The notes under the pieces: generated by a model | The model's input: only the letters and a program-made list of their open reading frames with translations | The model's database searches: none | Told to the model about the DNA's origin: nothing | Position numbers and translations under genes: made by a program | Shown: piece after piece, positions 18,454-27,524 of the stretch | Numbering within the stretch: position 1 is the stretch's first letter | Layout: every line of letters begins with the position of its first letter | Assembly (NCBI GenBank): GCA_903896015.1 | Contig: CAITWF010000043.1 | Span: forward strand, 100,284-164,283 | Length of the DNA: 64,000 bases | Direction: 5' to 3' | From: an uncultured Opitutia bacterium | GTDB lineage: Bacteria > Verrucomicrobiota > Verrucomicrobiia > Opitutales > Opitutaceae

Positions 18454-18905
18454 CGTTGCGGCGCGCGCGCTCCTTGCGTCCTGATTTCCCGATGCTGAGA
18501 GATTTGATGTCGTCCCCCGAAAGCCGCCGCCGCGTGGTTCGGTTTCTTGTCGTCGGCGGCGGATCGGCGGGGGTGCAGTTTGCGGCGCTGGCGCTGATTA
18601 AGGGGCGGATGAACGATCTGCTCGCATTTTCGATCTCGTGGGCGCTTTCCACAACGACGCACTACCTGGCCAACCGCTTCTGGGCGCTGCCGAGTGGGCG
18701 GCACGACGCTGGAAAACAATTTGGCGAATATCTTTTCACGATCGGCTTGAGCTGGGCAATCAACGCAGCGGCATTTCAACTCTGTCGGACCACGCTTGGC
18801 TTTGGCATGATGTGGTCGACGTTCTGGGCTATCCCGCCGTCGACGGTCGTCGTGTTTTTCCTGCTGAACTACCGCGTGTTTCGCGCGAGGCCGGAGAAAA
18901 GCTAA
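18450..18905 (+). CDS. GtrA-family membrane protein
   Basis: This 151-residue protein has four hydrophobic segments and the GtrA signature: RRVVRFLVVGGGSAGVQFAA at the start of TM1, THYLANRFWAL between TM2 and TM3, and FFLLNYRVFRA at the end. GtrA proteins are thought to help flip or transfer polyprenyl-phosphate-linked sugars in O-antigen and arabinogalactan modification. The start overlaps the preceding membrane-protein gene by ATGA. The first 15-20 residues look non-conserved, so translation could begin at a later Met (MLRDLMSSPESRR). The gene converges with an SDR gene and their stop codons overlap by four bases. Confidence 0.85.
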   Translation: MTLRRARSLRPDFPMLRDLMSSPESRRRVVRFLVVGGGSAGVQFAALALIKGRMNDLLAFSISWALSTTTHYLANRFWALPSGRHDAGKQFGEYLFTIGLSWAINAAAFQLCRTTLGFGMMWSTFWAIPPSTVVVFFLLNYRVFRARPEKS

Positions 18906-19732
18906 CTCCACTTTTTTCCGCGCTCTTCCGGCACGACGCGGCGGAGCGTGAAGATGTCGCTCGCGGCGAGTTCGGCCGTGTAAGCGGAAAGATTTTTCCA
19001 CGGATCCCACGGCGCGCTGATCAAACGTCCGCTGATGCCGTCGCTCGCGGGCGACAGGAGCCATTCGACGCAGTCGAGCGCCTTCGTGAGCACGGCGTCG
19101 CACGAGGTAGTTTTCTGCTTTTGCGCGGCGGCGAACTCCGCTTCGCCGACGACGGCCGGGCCAAGCGCAAGCACTTCGTCGGTGAGGCGCGTGTTGATTG
19201 CACCGGGCGCGAGAGCGTTGATGTCGAGGGCGCGCGACTTTTCCTCCTCCGCGATCGTTTCGACGAGGCGGACGACGCCAGTTTTCGCGACCCCGTAGGC
19301 GGAGAAATTGACGCGGGGCTTGGTGGATCCGCCGCCGGAAAAGCAGATGACCTTGGCGCGACGCGGTGCGCGCGCCAGTAGCGCATCGAAGGCGCGCAGG
19401 GTGAAAAACGTGCCGTCGAGATTTGCGCGAACGGTCTCGCTCCATTTTTCCGGATCGGTAGCGAGGGCGCGGCCGATTTCGCCTTGGAGACCGGCGCACG
19501 TAATGAGCCCGTCAACGTGCGGCCATTGCGAGGCGATTTCCGCGGCGGCGCGGGCGAGGTCGGACCAGGTGGCGACGTCGCAGCGGGAAGAGAAAAAGCG
19601 GCCGATATGCTGCGCGCCGAAGTCCGAATGATCGGAGCGGGCCAGTCCCCACACGCGGTGGCCTCCTGCCAGCAAGCGCGAAGCGAGCGCGCGGCCAATG
19701 CCGCTGCTGGAGCCGGTGAGGACGAGATTCAT
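18902..19732 (-). CDS. Short-chain dehydrogenase/reductase (SDR)
   Basis: This 276-residue protein is a classical SDR. It has NLVLTGSSSGIGRALASRLL at the N-terminus (TGxxxGIG cofactor motif), then CAGLQGEIG in place of the NNAG strand, and FSAYGVAKTGVVRLVE containing the catalytic YxxxK (Y-G-V-A-K). The C-terminal segment after LISAPWDPW is typical of SDRs that act on sugars or lipids. It is the last gene of the minus-strand run that begins near 31867. Its specific substrate is not visible. Its stop codon overlaps the stop of the convergent gtrA gene. Confidence 0.85.
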   Translation of the reverse strand: MNLVLTGSSSGIGRALASRLLAGGHRVWGLARSDHSDFGAQHIGRFFSSRCDVATWSDLARAAAEIASQWPHVDGLITCAGLQGEIGRALATDPEKWSETVRANLDGTFFTLRAFDALLARAPRRAKVICFSGGGSTKPRVNFSAYGVAKTGVVRLVETIAEEEKSRALDINALAPGAINTRLTDEVLALGPAVVGEAEFAAAQKQKTTSCDAVLTKALDCVEWLLSPASDGISGRLISAPWDPWKNLSAYTAELAASDIFTLRRVVPEERGKKWS

Positions 19733-19792
19733 GCGGAACGAGCGAACGGAAATTGGCGGCGGGCGTAAAGCTCGTTGCGCGTCGGCGACTGA

Positions 19793-20662
19793 TCAGATCG
19801 CGCGGCCGAGCGGGTGCGCGCTCAGGCCGTATCTTTTGTCGGCGAGGCGCGCGAGCGGCATCCACGGAAAGAGGCGTTGAAACGCGTTCGCGTCTTTCAC
19901 GCCGAGTTTTTTGAGAATCTTGAAACGCACGATGTCATCCCAGCCCGGCAGGATGCCGCGCGGGAACGGCTCAAAGCCGGTTTGCTCAAGCGCGTGGGCG
20001 AGCGAGCGCGACGTGAAATACGACACGTGAATCTCCGGGCTGACGTAATACCACGAGGGAAAATCGCGCGGCGCGGTGTCTGCGTTCGCCGTCGTGAGAA
20101 AGAGCAGTCCGCCGGGCTTGAGGAGCCGGCGCAGCGAGCGGAGGACGTCGAGGGGATCGACGCAGTGCTCGATCACTTCCACGGCGGTGACGATGTCGAA
20201 ACTGCCTTCGTGTTGTGTGAGTTCGGTGTCGTTGAGGATCGGCAGGCCGAGCGCGCGGGCCTTGTCGGCCCAGGCGCCGGTATCGTAGCCGAAGATACCG
20301 TAGCGACCCTGGCCGCGCACGTGGCGCACTAGGCCGCCATTGCCGCAGCCGTAGTCGAGCCACTTCGCGGGCGCGGGCCGTAGGTGCGCGATGGCGCGCG
20401 CGAGGCCGCGCCATTCGTAGCGGCGCACGGTGCGCGCGGGTTGCTCAAACTCGTAAACGTAATCGACCCACGGATCGGAGCCGCGGCCTTCGTAGTAGGC
20501 CTCGTCGTAAATCTGTGCGTAGTCGGTCCACGGCTCGGCGACGAAACCGAAACCGCACGCCGTGCAGCGGCGCAACGCGAACTCGCGGCGGGTGCGATGG
20601 CCACGTTTCACGCCCGCGGGTGCTGAGGCGGCGCGGCAGATCGGGCAGGCGAGTTCCGGCAT
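19793..20662 (-). CDS. Zinc-ribbon class I SAM methyltransferase
   Basis: This 289-residue protein starts with a zinc-ribbon-like CPICRAAS ... RRCTACGFGFV, giving two CxxC pairs. It continues with a Methyltransf_23-type core: KWLDYGCGNGGLVRHV (motif I), ILNDTELTQHEGSFDIVTAV, and EVIEHCVDPLDVLRSLRRLL. Such CxxC-headed methyltransferases are frequent in polysaccharide and deoxysugar loci, where some act on sugars bound to NDP carriers. It lies 15 bases downstream of an NDP-sugar epimerase gene on the same strand, consistent with work on a shared sugar. Confidence 0.85.
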   Translation of the reverse strand: MPELACPICRAASAPAGVKRGHRTRREFALRRCTACGFGFVAEPWTDYAQIYDEAYYEGRGSDPWVDYVYEFEQPARTVRRYEWRGLARAIAHLRPAPAKWLDYGCGNGGLVRHVRGQGRYGIFGYDTGAWADKARALGLPILNDTELTQHEGSFDIVTAVEVIEHCVDPLDVLRSLRRLLKPGGLLFLTTANADTAPRDFPSWYYVSPEIHVSYFTSRSLAHALEQTGFEPFPRGILPGWDDIVRFKILKKLGVKDANAFQRLFPWMPLARLADKRYGLSAHPLGRAI

Positions 20663-20677
20663 GAAAGCAAAACGCGC

Positions 20678-21667
20678 TCAGGGCGTGCGCGCGTCGTAAA
20701 CCCAGCGATTCGCCTCGAGCCAGCGCAGCGTTTTGATGATACCCTGCTCGATCGTCAGCTTAGGCTGCCAGCCGGTCGCCTGAATTTTTTTCGTGTCGAG
20801 AAAGATGAACGGGTTGTCGCCGATCCAGCCTTTGTTGCCGCCGGTGTAGTCGAGCCGCGGCTTGAGGCCGAGCGCCGCACAGATGAAGCCAATGCTGTCG
20901 TTGACCTGCACGTATTCCGGGGTGCCGAGGTTGTAGATCTGGGTGTGGTGCCTGGCGTCGCGCGCAGTGCCGCGGCGCGTGACGTGCAGCACGGCGTCGA
21001 CGCAGTCCTGCACGTAGAGGTAGCTCTTGCGCTGCGTGCCATCGCCGAGAACGCGGAGATAGTCAGGGTGTGCGACGAGTTGCTGGTAGAAATCAAACAC
21101 GTGCCCATGCGTGTAGCGTTCGCCGAGGATCGAGACGAAACGGAAAATGTAGGCCTCGTCGATCTGCGCGCCCTCGGCATAGGCGGCGAGGAGGCCCTCG
21201 CCAGCGGTCTTCGAGGCGCCATAGAGCGAGGTCTGAATCGGGAATACGTCGTTTTCCGGCGTGGGGCGATCAGGCGTGACCAGCGCTTCGCCGTAAACGG
21301 AGCCCGTCGAGGAAAATGCGATGCGTTTTACGCCGTTGGCGCGCATGGCTTCGAGGACGTTGAAGGTCGCGATCGTGTTTTGCTGAAGATCTTTTTCGGG
21401 GTGGGACCAGCCATCCTTGATGTCGGCGTTGGCTGCAAAATGAACCACAAAGTCGGCACCCTTCATCGCGGCCGTGAGCGCGGGGAGATCGAGGTTGTCG
21501 CCGCGGACAAGTTTAAAGCGCGGATGCTGCATCGCGCCGTCGAGAAAACGGAGCTGGCCGGTCGAGAGATTGTCCCAGCCCGTGACGCTCACGCCGTCGG
21601 CGAGGAGCCGGTCGATGAGGTTGGAACCGATGAAGCCGGCGGCGCCGGTGACGAAGACGTGTTGCAT
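20678..21667 (-). CDS. NAD-dependent epimerase/dehydratase (extended SDR)
   Basis: This 329-residue protein has VFVTGAAGFIGSNLIDRLL at the N-terminus, FSSTGSVYGEAL, and SLYGASKTAGEGLLAAYA with the YxxxK catalytic pair. These define the WcaG/GalE-like extended SDR family that modifies NDP-sugars. The exact reaction (4-epimerase, dehydratase or decarboxylase) cannot be told from these motifs. It is the fifth gene of a minus-strand operon of glycosyltransferases and membrane proteins. Confidence 0.87.
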   Translation of the reverse strand: MQHVFVTGAAGFIGSNLIDRLLADGVSVTGWDNLSTGQLRFLDGAMQHPRFKLVRGDNLDLPALTAAMKGADFVVHFAANADIKDGWSHPEKDLQQNTIATFNVLEAMRANGVKRIAFSSTGSVYGEALVTPDRPTPENDVFPIQTSLYGASKTAGEGLLAAYAEGAQIDEAYIFRFVSILGERYTHGHVFDFYQQLVAHPDYLRVLGDGTQRKSYLYVQDCVDAVLHVTRRGTARDARHHTQIYNLGTPEYVQVNDSIGFICAALGLKPRLDYTGGNKGWIGDNPFIFLDTKKIQATGWQPKLTIEQGIIKTLRWLEANRWVYDARTP

Positions 21668-21709
21668 GAAAACGAAGGCTGCTAGTCCGTCGGAGAGGCG
21701 CAGGGGATG

Positions 21710-23842
21710 TCAACGGCGTTGCGCCGTCCCGAAGAAATGATCCGCGCGGTCGCGGAGGTGCTGGTAGTTTTGCTTCACCTCGTCGGGCACGCCCCAGACG
21801 TAGTCGCCTTGGAAAAAGAGCGAGATGGCGCCGGTCACGAAGATCGCGACCGCCGCGAGCATGCTGATCAGCACGAGCGCAACGCGGCGAATCCATATAG
21901 CCTCTGCATCGAGCACGGCAAGGCCCCACGCGGCGGACGCGATCAATATCGGGCAAAAGTCACCCGTGTAGCGATGCGACGTCACGATCGCGGTGAGCAA
22001 CGCGATCGCCATCGGCGCGACTCCGAGCGTGAGCAACGCGAGCGACGTTCGGGCGGCGGGCGCGTAGAGCGACGCCCAGGCGCCGCCAATCACCGCGAGC
22101 GCAAAAAGCGCCGGCATGGCGAAGGGCAGCGCGAGCGTCGGCTCCGCCAGATCGATTTTCGCGCCCGGGTAGCCGGCGCCCTGGCTGGCGCCGAGGAATA
22201 AATAGGGAAAATTCGGCTCAAGCCGGAAATCCGGCCGCACGAAATACACGTCGAAATTGTGGGGCACGTTGACGACGTGAAAATTCTTTCCGTCGAAGCG
22301 CGCGAGGCGTTCGGGCGTGTATTGGACGCTGAAGCGGAGCGGCGAGCCGTCGAACGTGCCGAATTTGAGATAGCTGAGACCGTTGAAGGAGAGGATCGCC
22401 AGCGCCGCGAGCGCGCCGATTGCGAGTGGGCGGCGCACGGCGGTTTGGTTTTTCACGCCGAGCCGGGCGCGGTGCAGCGCCACGACACCGACAAGACAGA
22501 GCGCGAACAATCCCGAGGACGGTCGCGCGTGAATCGCGAGCGCGCCGCACGCGAGCGCACCGATCCAGTTGCGACTCGTGGGCGCCGCAAACCACCGCAG
22601 CGAAAACCAGATCGTCCAGAGCGTGAACATCGCGCCGCACAGCACGGCCTCGTGATAGATATAGGCGCGGCTGCCCAGAAACAGCAGCGTGCTGCCGAGG
22701 CCGGTGCTCGCGAGAAACACCACCGTGGCCCAGCGCGACGGCCATTTTCCTTCGCCGCATAACGTGCCCGCCGCATGGCACAACAGCGCGTAGGCGGCGA
22801 CCAGCGCCGCGACAAAATTGCCGAGCAGGAAAATCCGGATGAGTTTTCCGAAAGCGATCCCGCTGGCGACGAGCGGCAGCCGGAGGAGCGCCGGGGTGAT
22901 GCCGAAGTAACCGTAGATTTTCCCGCCGACCACAAATGCCTCGCCGCTGAGGGCCTCACCCGGAACGTCGAGGTGGCCGCGGAGCAAACTCGCCGCTTGA
23001 TGATCATAGAAGGTGCCGAACGAGTCTTCGACGAGAAAGCGGAACGTCCCGCCCGTTACGAGCGCGGCGAACACCGCGCCGCACACCAAAATTGAAGCCG
23101 CGGCCCAAACGTGCGGCGCGGTGTCATGACCGTGGATCACTCGCGGTGCGACTCGACCCGGCGGATGCGCGGCGATCCAGTTTGTCGCAGCGAAGATCAA
23201 AAATCCCGCCGCGATCGAAACGAGCAACGCCACGACCAGGAACCCAAAGCGCGTGTGCACGAGCTCCCGCACTTGGCCGTGCAGGCTCAGGAACGGTGCG
23301 GGCCGGCCGCGCAACTTAACGCCGTCGGCGGCGGAGAGCTGGCCGCGAAAGTGTGCGTCGGCCGTCGTGCCACCGATCGGATTTTCGGCGAAGTAGAGCT
23401 CGTCGGGTGCGCGGCGGTGAAAATACGCGTGCGTATTGAGCAGTTCGCGGCCGTCGAGCACGATCCGGAGCAGGCGCTGCTCGTGAGACTTCGATTCACG
23501 CACGGTCGCGAGCGTCGGTAGATCGAGCTCAAGCGTGTGCGTTATCCCCGGCTCGACCGCGAACGATTGCGACAACGGGCCGCCCATGCCCCACACATCG
23601 TAAACGAAGACGGCGTGTTCGGCATCGGTGAAGCGCACCGCCAGAAAATCGGCGTTGCTGAACGAGCCCGTCGTCACGATCGGTTCGCAGACGCCTTTGA
23701 TCGGTGCGGGAAAAACGACTTTGAAAATCTGGTGCGACGGCAGATCAGGGTAAAGTTGCGGCAAGTTCGGGCCGATCAGCGCGACGAGAGTCGCGAGTCC
23801 ACCAACCCAGCCGAGAATCTTCGCCGTGAGTCGGACGTTCAC
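21710..23842 (-). CDS. Polytopic membrane protein with N-terminal beta domain
   Basis: This 710-residue protein has TM1 at residues about 8-26, then an external beta-rich domain up to about residue 200 (with FVYDVWGMGGPLS and DELYFAENPIGGTTAD), then about eleven to twelve membrane segments. The membrane core contains GKIYGYFGITPALLRLPL, which resembles GKYYLYFGAAPVVTLMLP in the 796-residue protein at 16063-18453. In that protein the beta domain lies at the opposite end. Its role is unknown. It lies 10 bases downstream of a polyprenyl-phosphate-type GT2 gene, so a lipid-linked sugar donor is a reasonable guess for its substrate. Confidence 0.7.
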   Translation of the reverse strand: MNVRLTAKILGWVGGLATLVALIGPNLPQLYPDLPSHQIFKVVFPAPIKGVCEPIVTTGSFSNADFLAVRFTDAEHAVFVYDVWGMGGPLSQSFAVEPGITHTLELDLPTLATVRESKSHEQRLLRIVLDGRELLNTHAYFHRRAPDELYFAENPIGGTTADAHFRGQLSAADGVKLRGRPAPFLSLHGQVRELVHTRFGFLVVALLVSIAAGFLIFAATNWIAAHPPGRVAPRVIHGHDTAPHVWAAASILVCGAVFAALVTGGTFRFLVEDSFGTFYDHQAASLLRGHLDVPGEALSGEAFVVGGKIYGYFGITPALLRLPLVASGIAFGKLIRIFLLGNFVAALVAAYALLCHAAGTLCGEGKWPSRWATVVFLASTGLGSTLLFLGSRAYIYHEAVLCGAMFTLWTIWFSLRWFAAPTSRNWIGALACGALAIHARPSSGLFALCLVGVVALHRARLGVKNQTAVRRPLAIGALAALAILSFNGLSYLKFGTFDGSPLRFSVQYTPERLARFDGKNFHVVNVPHNFDVYFVRPDFRLEPNFPYLFLGASQGAGYPGAKIDLAEPTLALPFAMPALFALAVIGGAWASLYAPAARTSLALLTLGVAPMAIALLTAIVTSHRYTGDFCPILIASAAWGLAVLDAEAIWIRRVALVLISMLAAVAIFVTGAISLFFQGDYVWGVPDEVKQNYQHLRDRADHFFGTAQRR

Positions 23843-23852
23843 GGGATGTGAC

Positions 23853-24791
23853 TCAGCGTCGGGGAGAAAACCCTTCCGCGCGGTCGACGATGAACTTCGG
23901 GCGGGCGCGGACTTCCTCGTAGATGCGGCCGATGTATTCGCCGAGGATGCCGACGCTGATCAACTGAATGCCACCGAGGAACGCGATGAGGATGACGAGC
24001 GTCGGATTGCCCCACGCGATCGGCCAGCCCATGAGTTTGTAGAACAGATAAATCGCCATCAACAGAAACGAAAACGCCGAGACGATGAAGCCGAGCCAGG
24101 TGCTGAGCGACAGCGCGTAGGTTGAGAAGCAAAAGATCCCGTTGAATCCGATACGCAGCGAACCGAAGAAGCGGTTGTAGTTCGTCTCACCCGCGAAGCG
24201 TGACGGCCGATCGAAGGGAATGATAGCCTGCTTGAATCCGACCACCGCGACCATGCCGCGGAGGAAGCCGTGCGATTCCTTCAGCTTCACGACTTCCTGT
24301 ACCACGCGGCGCGCCATCAGGCGGAAGTCGCCAGTGTTCGGCGGGATTCTCACATCGGCGATTTTGTTGATCACCTTGTAGCCGGTCGAGGCGACGAATT
24401 TCTTGATCCACGGTTCGCCGGTGCGCTGGCGGCGTTGCGGGAGAACGACATCACAACCCTCACGCCACTTCGCGACCATTTCCTGCACGAGTTCGGGCGG
24501 GTCCTGGAGGTCGACGTCCATCACGATGACGGCGTCGCCGCTGGAGTATTCGAGGCCGGCGAGGGTGGCCATCGGCTGGCCGAAGCGGCGGGAAAACTTG
24601 AGCAACTTGATCCGCGGATCGGTGACGCGGGCCTCGAGGATCACCTCCTCCGTGCGATCGGGCGAGGGATCGAGGGAGAAGATGATTTCGTAGTCTTCCG
24701 TCACGCCCGCGAGAATCGGGCGCAGGCGGCGCAGAAACTCGGGGATATTTTTTTCCTCCTTGTAGACAGGGACGACGAGGCTGAGGAGCAT
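23853..24791 (-). CDS. GT2 glycosyltransferase, GtrB/DPM1-like with two C-terminal membrane segments
   Basis: This 312-residue protein has the GT2 fold (SLVVPVYKEEKNIPEFLRRL), the donor-binding motif VIVMDVDLQDPPEL, and two hydrophobic segments near residues 230-295, ending in GEYIGRIYEEVRARPKF. This is the architecture of GtrB/ArnC/DPM1 enzymes, which move a sugar from NDP-sugar to undecaprenyl phosphate at the inner face of the membrane. The lipid-linked sugar would then be used by GT-C-like membrane proteins, several of which surround it, and by the GtrA protein (inference). Confidence 0.9.
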   Translation of the reverse strand: MLLSLVVPVYKEEKNIPEFLRRLRPILAGVTEDYEIIFSLDPSPDRTEEVILEARVTDPRIKLLKFSRRFGQPMATLAGLEYSSGDAVIVMDVDLQDPPELVQEMVAKWREGCDVVLPQRRQRTGEPWIKKFVASTGYKVINKIADVRIPPNTGDFRLMARRVVQEVVKLKESHGFLRGMVAVVGFKQAIIPFDRPSRFAGETNYNRFFGSLRIGFNGIFCFSTYALSLSTWLGFIVSAFSFLLMAIYLFYKLMGWPIAWGNPTLVILIAFLGGIQLISVGILGEYIGRIYEEVRARPKFIVDRAEGFSPRR

Positions 24792-24848
24792 GGAAGTTTC
24801 GCTAGATGGATTGCTGCGTCACGAGGCGCCTCGCAATGACAAACGGGG

Positions 24849-27524
24849 TCAGAGGCGAATGCCGAGATCGGCCAGGCGGGAGTAGAGCGCGCCGTCGACC
24901 CGCGTGCGGTGCGCGTAGTGTTCGATTTGGCGGTGATCGATGTTGGCGGCGCCGCCGTGGAGCGCGCTGCGGATGCGCGTCATTTCCTCGTGGCCGAGCG
25001 TGTGGATTTGCTGGCTGGTTTTTTGCGCGGCATGGACGCGAAACGCGCCGAGGAAGTAAGGCAATCGGACGAGTTTCATGTCCGCCTGCTGGAAGCGCAC
25101 GATCAGATCCCAGTCGAGGGCGAACTGGAAGGTCGGGTCGAGGCCGCCGACGCGATCCCAAGCCCGTTTGCGCCAGAAGAGGGTTTCCTGCGGCACGTAG
25201 TCGATCCATTCGAGGGCGGCGTTGTCGTGCGGCGGCATGATCCAGCGGCCGATGTCGCGATCGAGGTCGTCGATGATGATCCGGTGGCCATAGACCACAT
25301 CGACGTCAGGATGCTCGACAAAATATTTTGCCACTGAGTGGAGCGTGCGCGGCGCGAGAAGGTCGTCGGAGTTGAGCCAGGCCATGAGATCGTCGGGGCC
25401 GAGGCGGCCCGCGAGGTGCTTGAAGCCTTTCCGGATCGCGTCGGCCTGGCCGGCGTCGCGTGCGGATTCCCAGTGGTGGAGCCGCGCGGATTCGCCCTTG
25501 ATGACATCGACGCTGCCATCGGTCGAGCCACCGTCCTGCACCACGTAGAGGAGGTGCGGGTAATTTTGCCGAAGCACGCTCGTCATCGTGCTGCCGAGAA
25601 AATGTTTTTGGTTGAACGACGGCGTGACGAGGCCGATGCGCGGCAGGCGGACGGCGGGAAGCTGGCGGCGCGGCAGACGCGGGTCCCATTTTAAGTGGCG
25701 CGGTTCGTAGTGCTTGAGGATGCCGATCTGCATCCAGTAACCGTCGAGAAGCTTTTTCTCGAACCATGTACGGAGCGGTGTCGAAACGTTTGCCCGCCAC
25801 CACGCGCCGCTGGCGATCCCGAGGCGGCGGAGGTGCGCAGTGGGCTCGGTGGATTCGGCGGTGAGCTTGCGGATGAGCGACTCGCGTTCGGCGCAGACAC
25901 GCTGGAGGAGTTGCAGCATCCGCTCCTTTTCATGGAGTTGGGCGAGGAGATATTTCGCCTGATCGAGCTTCGTAAGACCGTCGAGGTGGCGCTTGAGGGT
26001 GGCTTCGCGCTCGGTGAGGGAGCGGCGAAGCGCGACGATTTCGGCATCGCGCGCGGAGAGCGTGGCGCGGAGTTCGGCGAGCCCGGGATCGTGGACGGGC
26101 GGGAGTGGCGGAGCGGGCGCGGCAATTTTTTTTGCAAGGTCGGCCTGGAGCGCCTTCACGTTGCCATCGAGGATGAAGATGACGCGTTCGCGTTCGTCGC
26201 AGACGGCTTTGAGCGCGGTAATCTCGTTTTCCTTTTCGAAGATGGCGGCTTCTTTTTCGAGGATGGCGACGTCCTTTTCCTCGAGCTTGCGCTGGCGGAT
26301 GGCGTGCTCGACACCCATCGCGCGATAGCGCGCGGCGGCGCGGCCCATGAGATCACGAACTTCGGGCGCGAGGTGCTCGACGGGTTGGACGGAGAAGGCG
26401 TTCTTACCGGTGGCGTTCAGCGTGGCGTCGAGCGCGGCAGTGGCGTCGGCGACGGTGATGCCGGCGAGACAGGGCGCGTTTTCGAAAAGGCAGTCCCAGC
26501 CACACCCGAAGCACGGCAGCGGTTGCACGAGCGCGACGCCGGTGCGTGCGGCGGGCGTGAAGCGCGGCCACGTGCCGCCGCCGAACAAGGCCACCACGGG
26601 AGCGCCAACCGCGGCAGCGAGATGCATCGCGCCGGTGTCGTTGCCGAAATAAAGCGCAGAATCGGCGAGTAGCGCGGCGAGCAGCGGGAGCTCGCCTTCG
26701 TGGCCCAGCCAGAGAACGGGAGACGCGGAGACGGGGAGAGTGGGGGACGAGGAGACGGTGGAGACGATCGATTCGAGGTGGGCGCGCTCGGATTCGTGAC
26801 CGACGAGGAGCGTGCGCAAGCCGTGGCGCGCGTGCAGGTGGGCGATTGCGGCGGTAAATTTTTCGGCGGGCCAAGTTTTGATTTTAACATTGGCAAAGCC
26901 GGCGGCAGCGCAGGCGACGAAGCGGCCGGGTGCGAGCGTGTGGGCAGCGAGAATTTTTTTCGCGGTGGCGCGCGTGGCGGCGTCAGGCGCGAGCGTGGGC
27001 GGAGTGCGGGCAACGGCGGTGCCGATCATCGCGTCGGCGAGGCGAAGGTTGCGCTGCCAGTCGGGTTCGTCGGTGCGGAGCGCGATCGTTTCGCGGAAGA
27101 CGTCGGCGGCTCGGAGGCCGAAGTGGATGTGGAGCTGCGCGGCGAAGAACGTGTCGTCGTTGGCGGGGCCGAGGGAGATGCAGCGCGCGGCGGGTGCTGC
27201 GGCGGCGAGCGCGACATCTAGCCAATGGCGGCGCGAGCTCGCGGCGGCGATCACTTCGGGCTGGAGCGCGGCGATTTCCTGACGGACGCGGGTGAGTTCG
27301 GCGTTGTTGGCGTCGGGGCCATGGGCGAACGGATCGAGGGTCGTGGTGAGCCAGTCGACATCGGGCGCGATCAGCGGCGCGAGTTCGGCGTAGGCGCGGC
27401 GGATGACGACGGTGAGACGCGTCTGCGGCCACGCGGCGCGGAGAGAGCGAAGCGTCGGCGCGAAGAGCACGAGGTCGCCGAGTGTGTCGATTTTAAGAAG
27501 GAGCGCGGAGCGGGGCGCGGTCAT
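24849..27524 (-). CDS. Fusion glycosyltransferase: GT9 (heptosyltransferase-like), coiled coil, GT2
   Basis: This 891-residue protein has an N-terminal GT9 domain (residues 1-375) with LLLKIDTLGDLVLFAPTLRS and the nucleotide-binding stretch ALYFGNDTGAMHLAAAVGAP typical of ADP-heptose:LPS heptosyltransferases. Residues about 400-560 are a Glu/Lys/Leu-rich coiled coil. The GT2 domain begins near residue 628 (RIGLVTPSFNQKHFLGS) with acidic motif WLNSDDLLAP. GT9 enzymes usually use ADP-heptose; in this heptose-rich locus that fits well, though GDP-heptose would be a different anomer. Stop and start codons overlap by four bases with the 1097-residue membrane-protein gene upstream. Confidence 0.87.
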   Translation of the reverse strand: MTAPRSALLLKIDTLGDLVLFAPTLRSLRAAWPQTRLTVVIRRAYAELAPLIAPDVDWLTTTLDPFAHGPDANNAELTRVRQEIAALQPEVIAAASSRRHWLDVALAAAAPAARCISLGPANDDTFFAAQLHIHFGLRAADVFRETIALRTDEPDWQRNLRLADAMIGTAVARTPPTLAPDAATRATAKKILAAHTLAPGRFVACAAAGFANVKIKTWPAEKFTAAIAHLHARHGLRTLLVGHESERAHLESIVSTVSSSPTLPVSASPVLWLGHEGELPLLAALLADSALYFGNDTGAMHLAAAVGAPVVALFGGGTWPRFTPAARTGVALVQPLPCFGCGWDCLFENAPCLAGITVADATAALDATLNATGKNAFSVQPVEHLAPEVRDLMGRAAARYRAMGVEHAIRQRKLEEKDVAILEKEAAIFEKENEITALKAVCDERERVIFILDGNVKALQADLAKKIAAPAPPLPPVHDPGLAELRATLSARDAEIVALRRSLTEREATLKRHLDGLTKLDQAKYLLAQLHEKERMLQLLQRVCAERESLIRKLTAESTEPTAHLRRLGIASGAWWRANVSTPLRTWFEKKLLDGYWMQIGILKHYEPRHLKWDPRLPRRQLPAVRLPRIGLVTPSFNQKHFLGSTMTSVLRQNYPHLLYVVQDGGSTDGSVDVIKGESARLHHWESARDAGQADAIRKGFKHLAGRLGPDDLMAWLNSDDLLAPRTLHSVAKYFVEHPDVDVVYGHRIIIDDLDRDIGRWIMPPHDNAALEWIDYVPQETLFWRKRAWDRVGGLDPTFQFALDWDLIVRFQQADMKLVRLPYFLGAFRVHAAQKTSQQIHTLGHEEMTRIRSALHGGAANIDHRQIEHYAHRTRVDGALYSRLADLGIRL

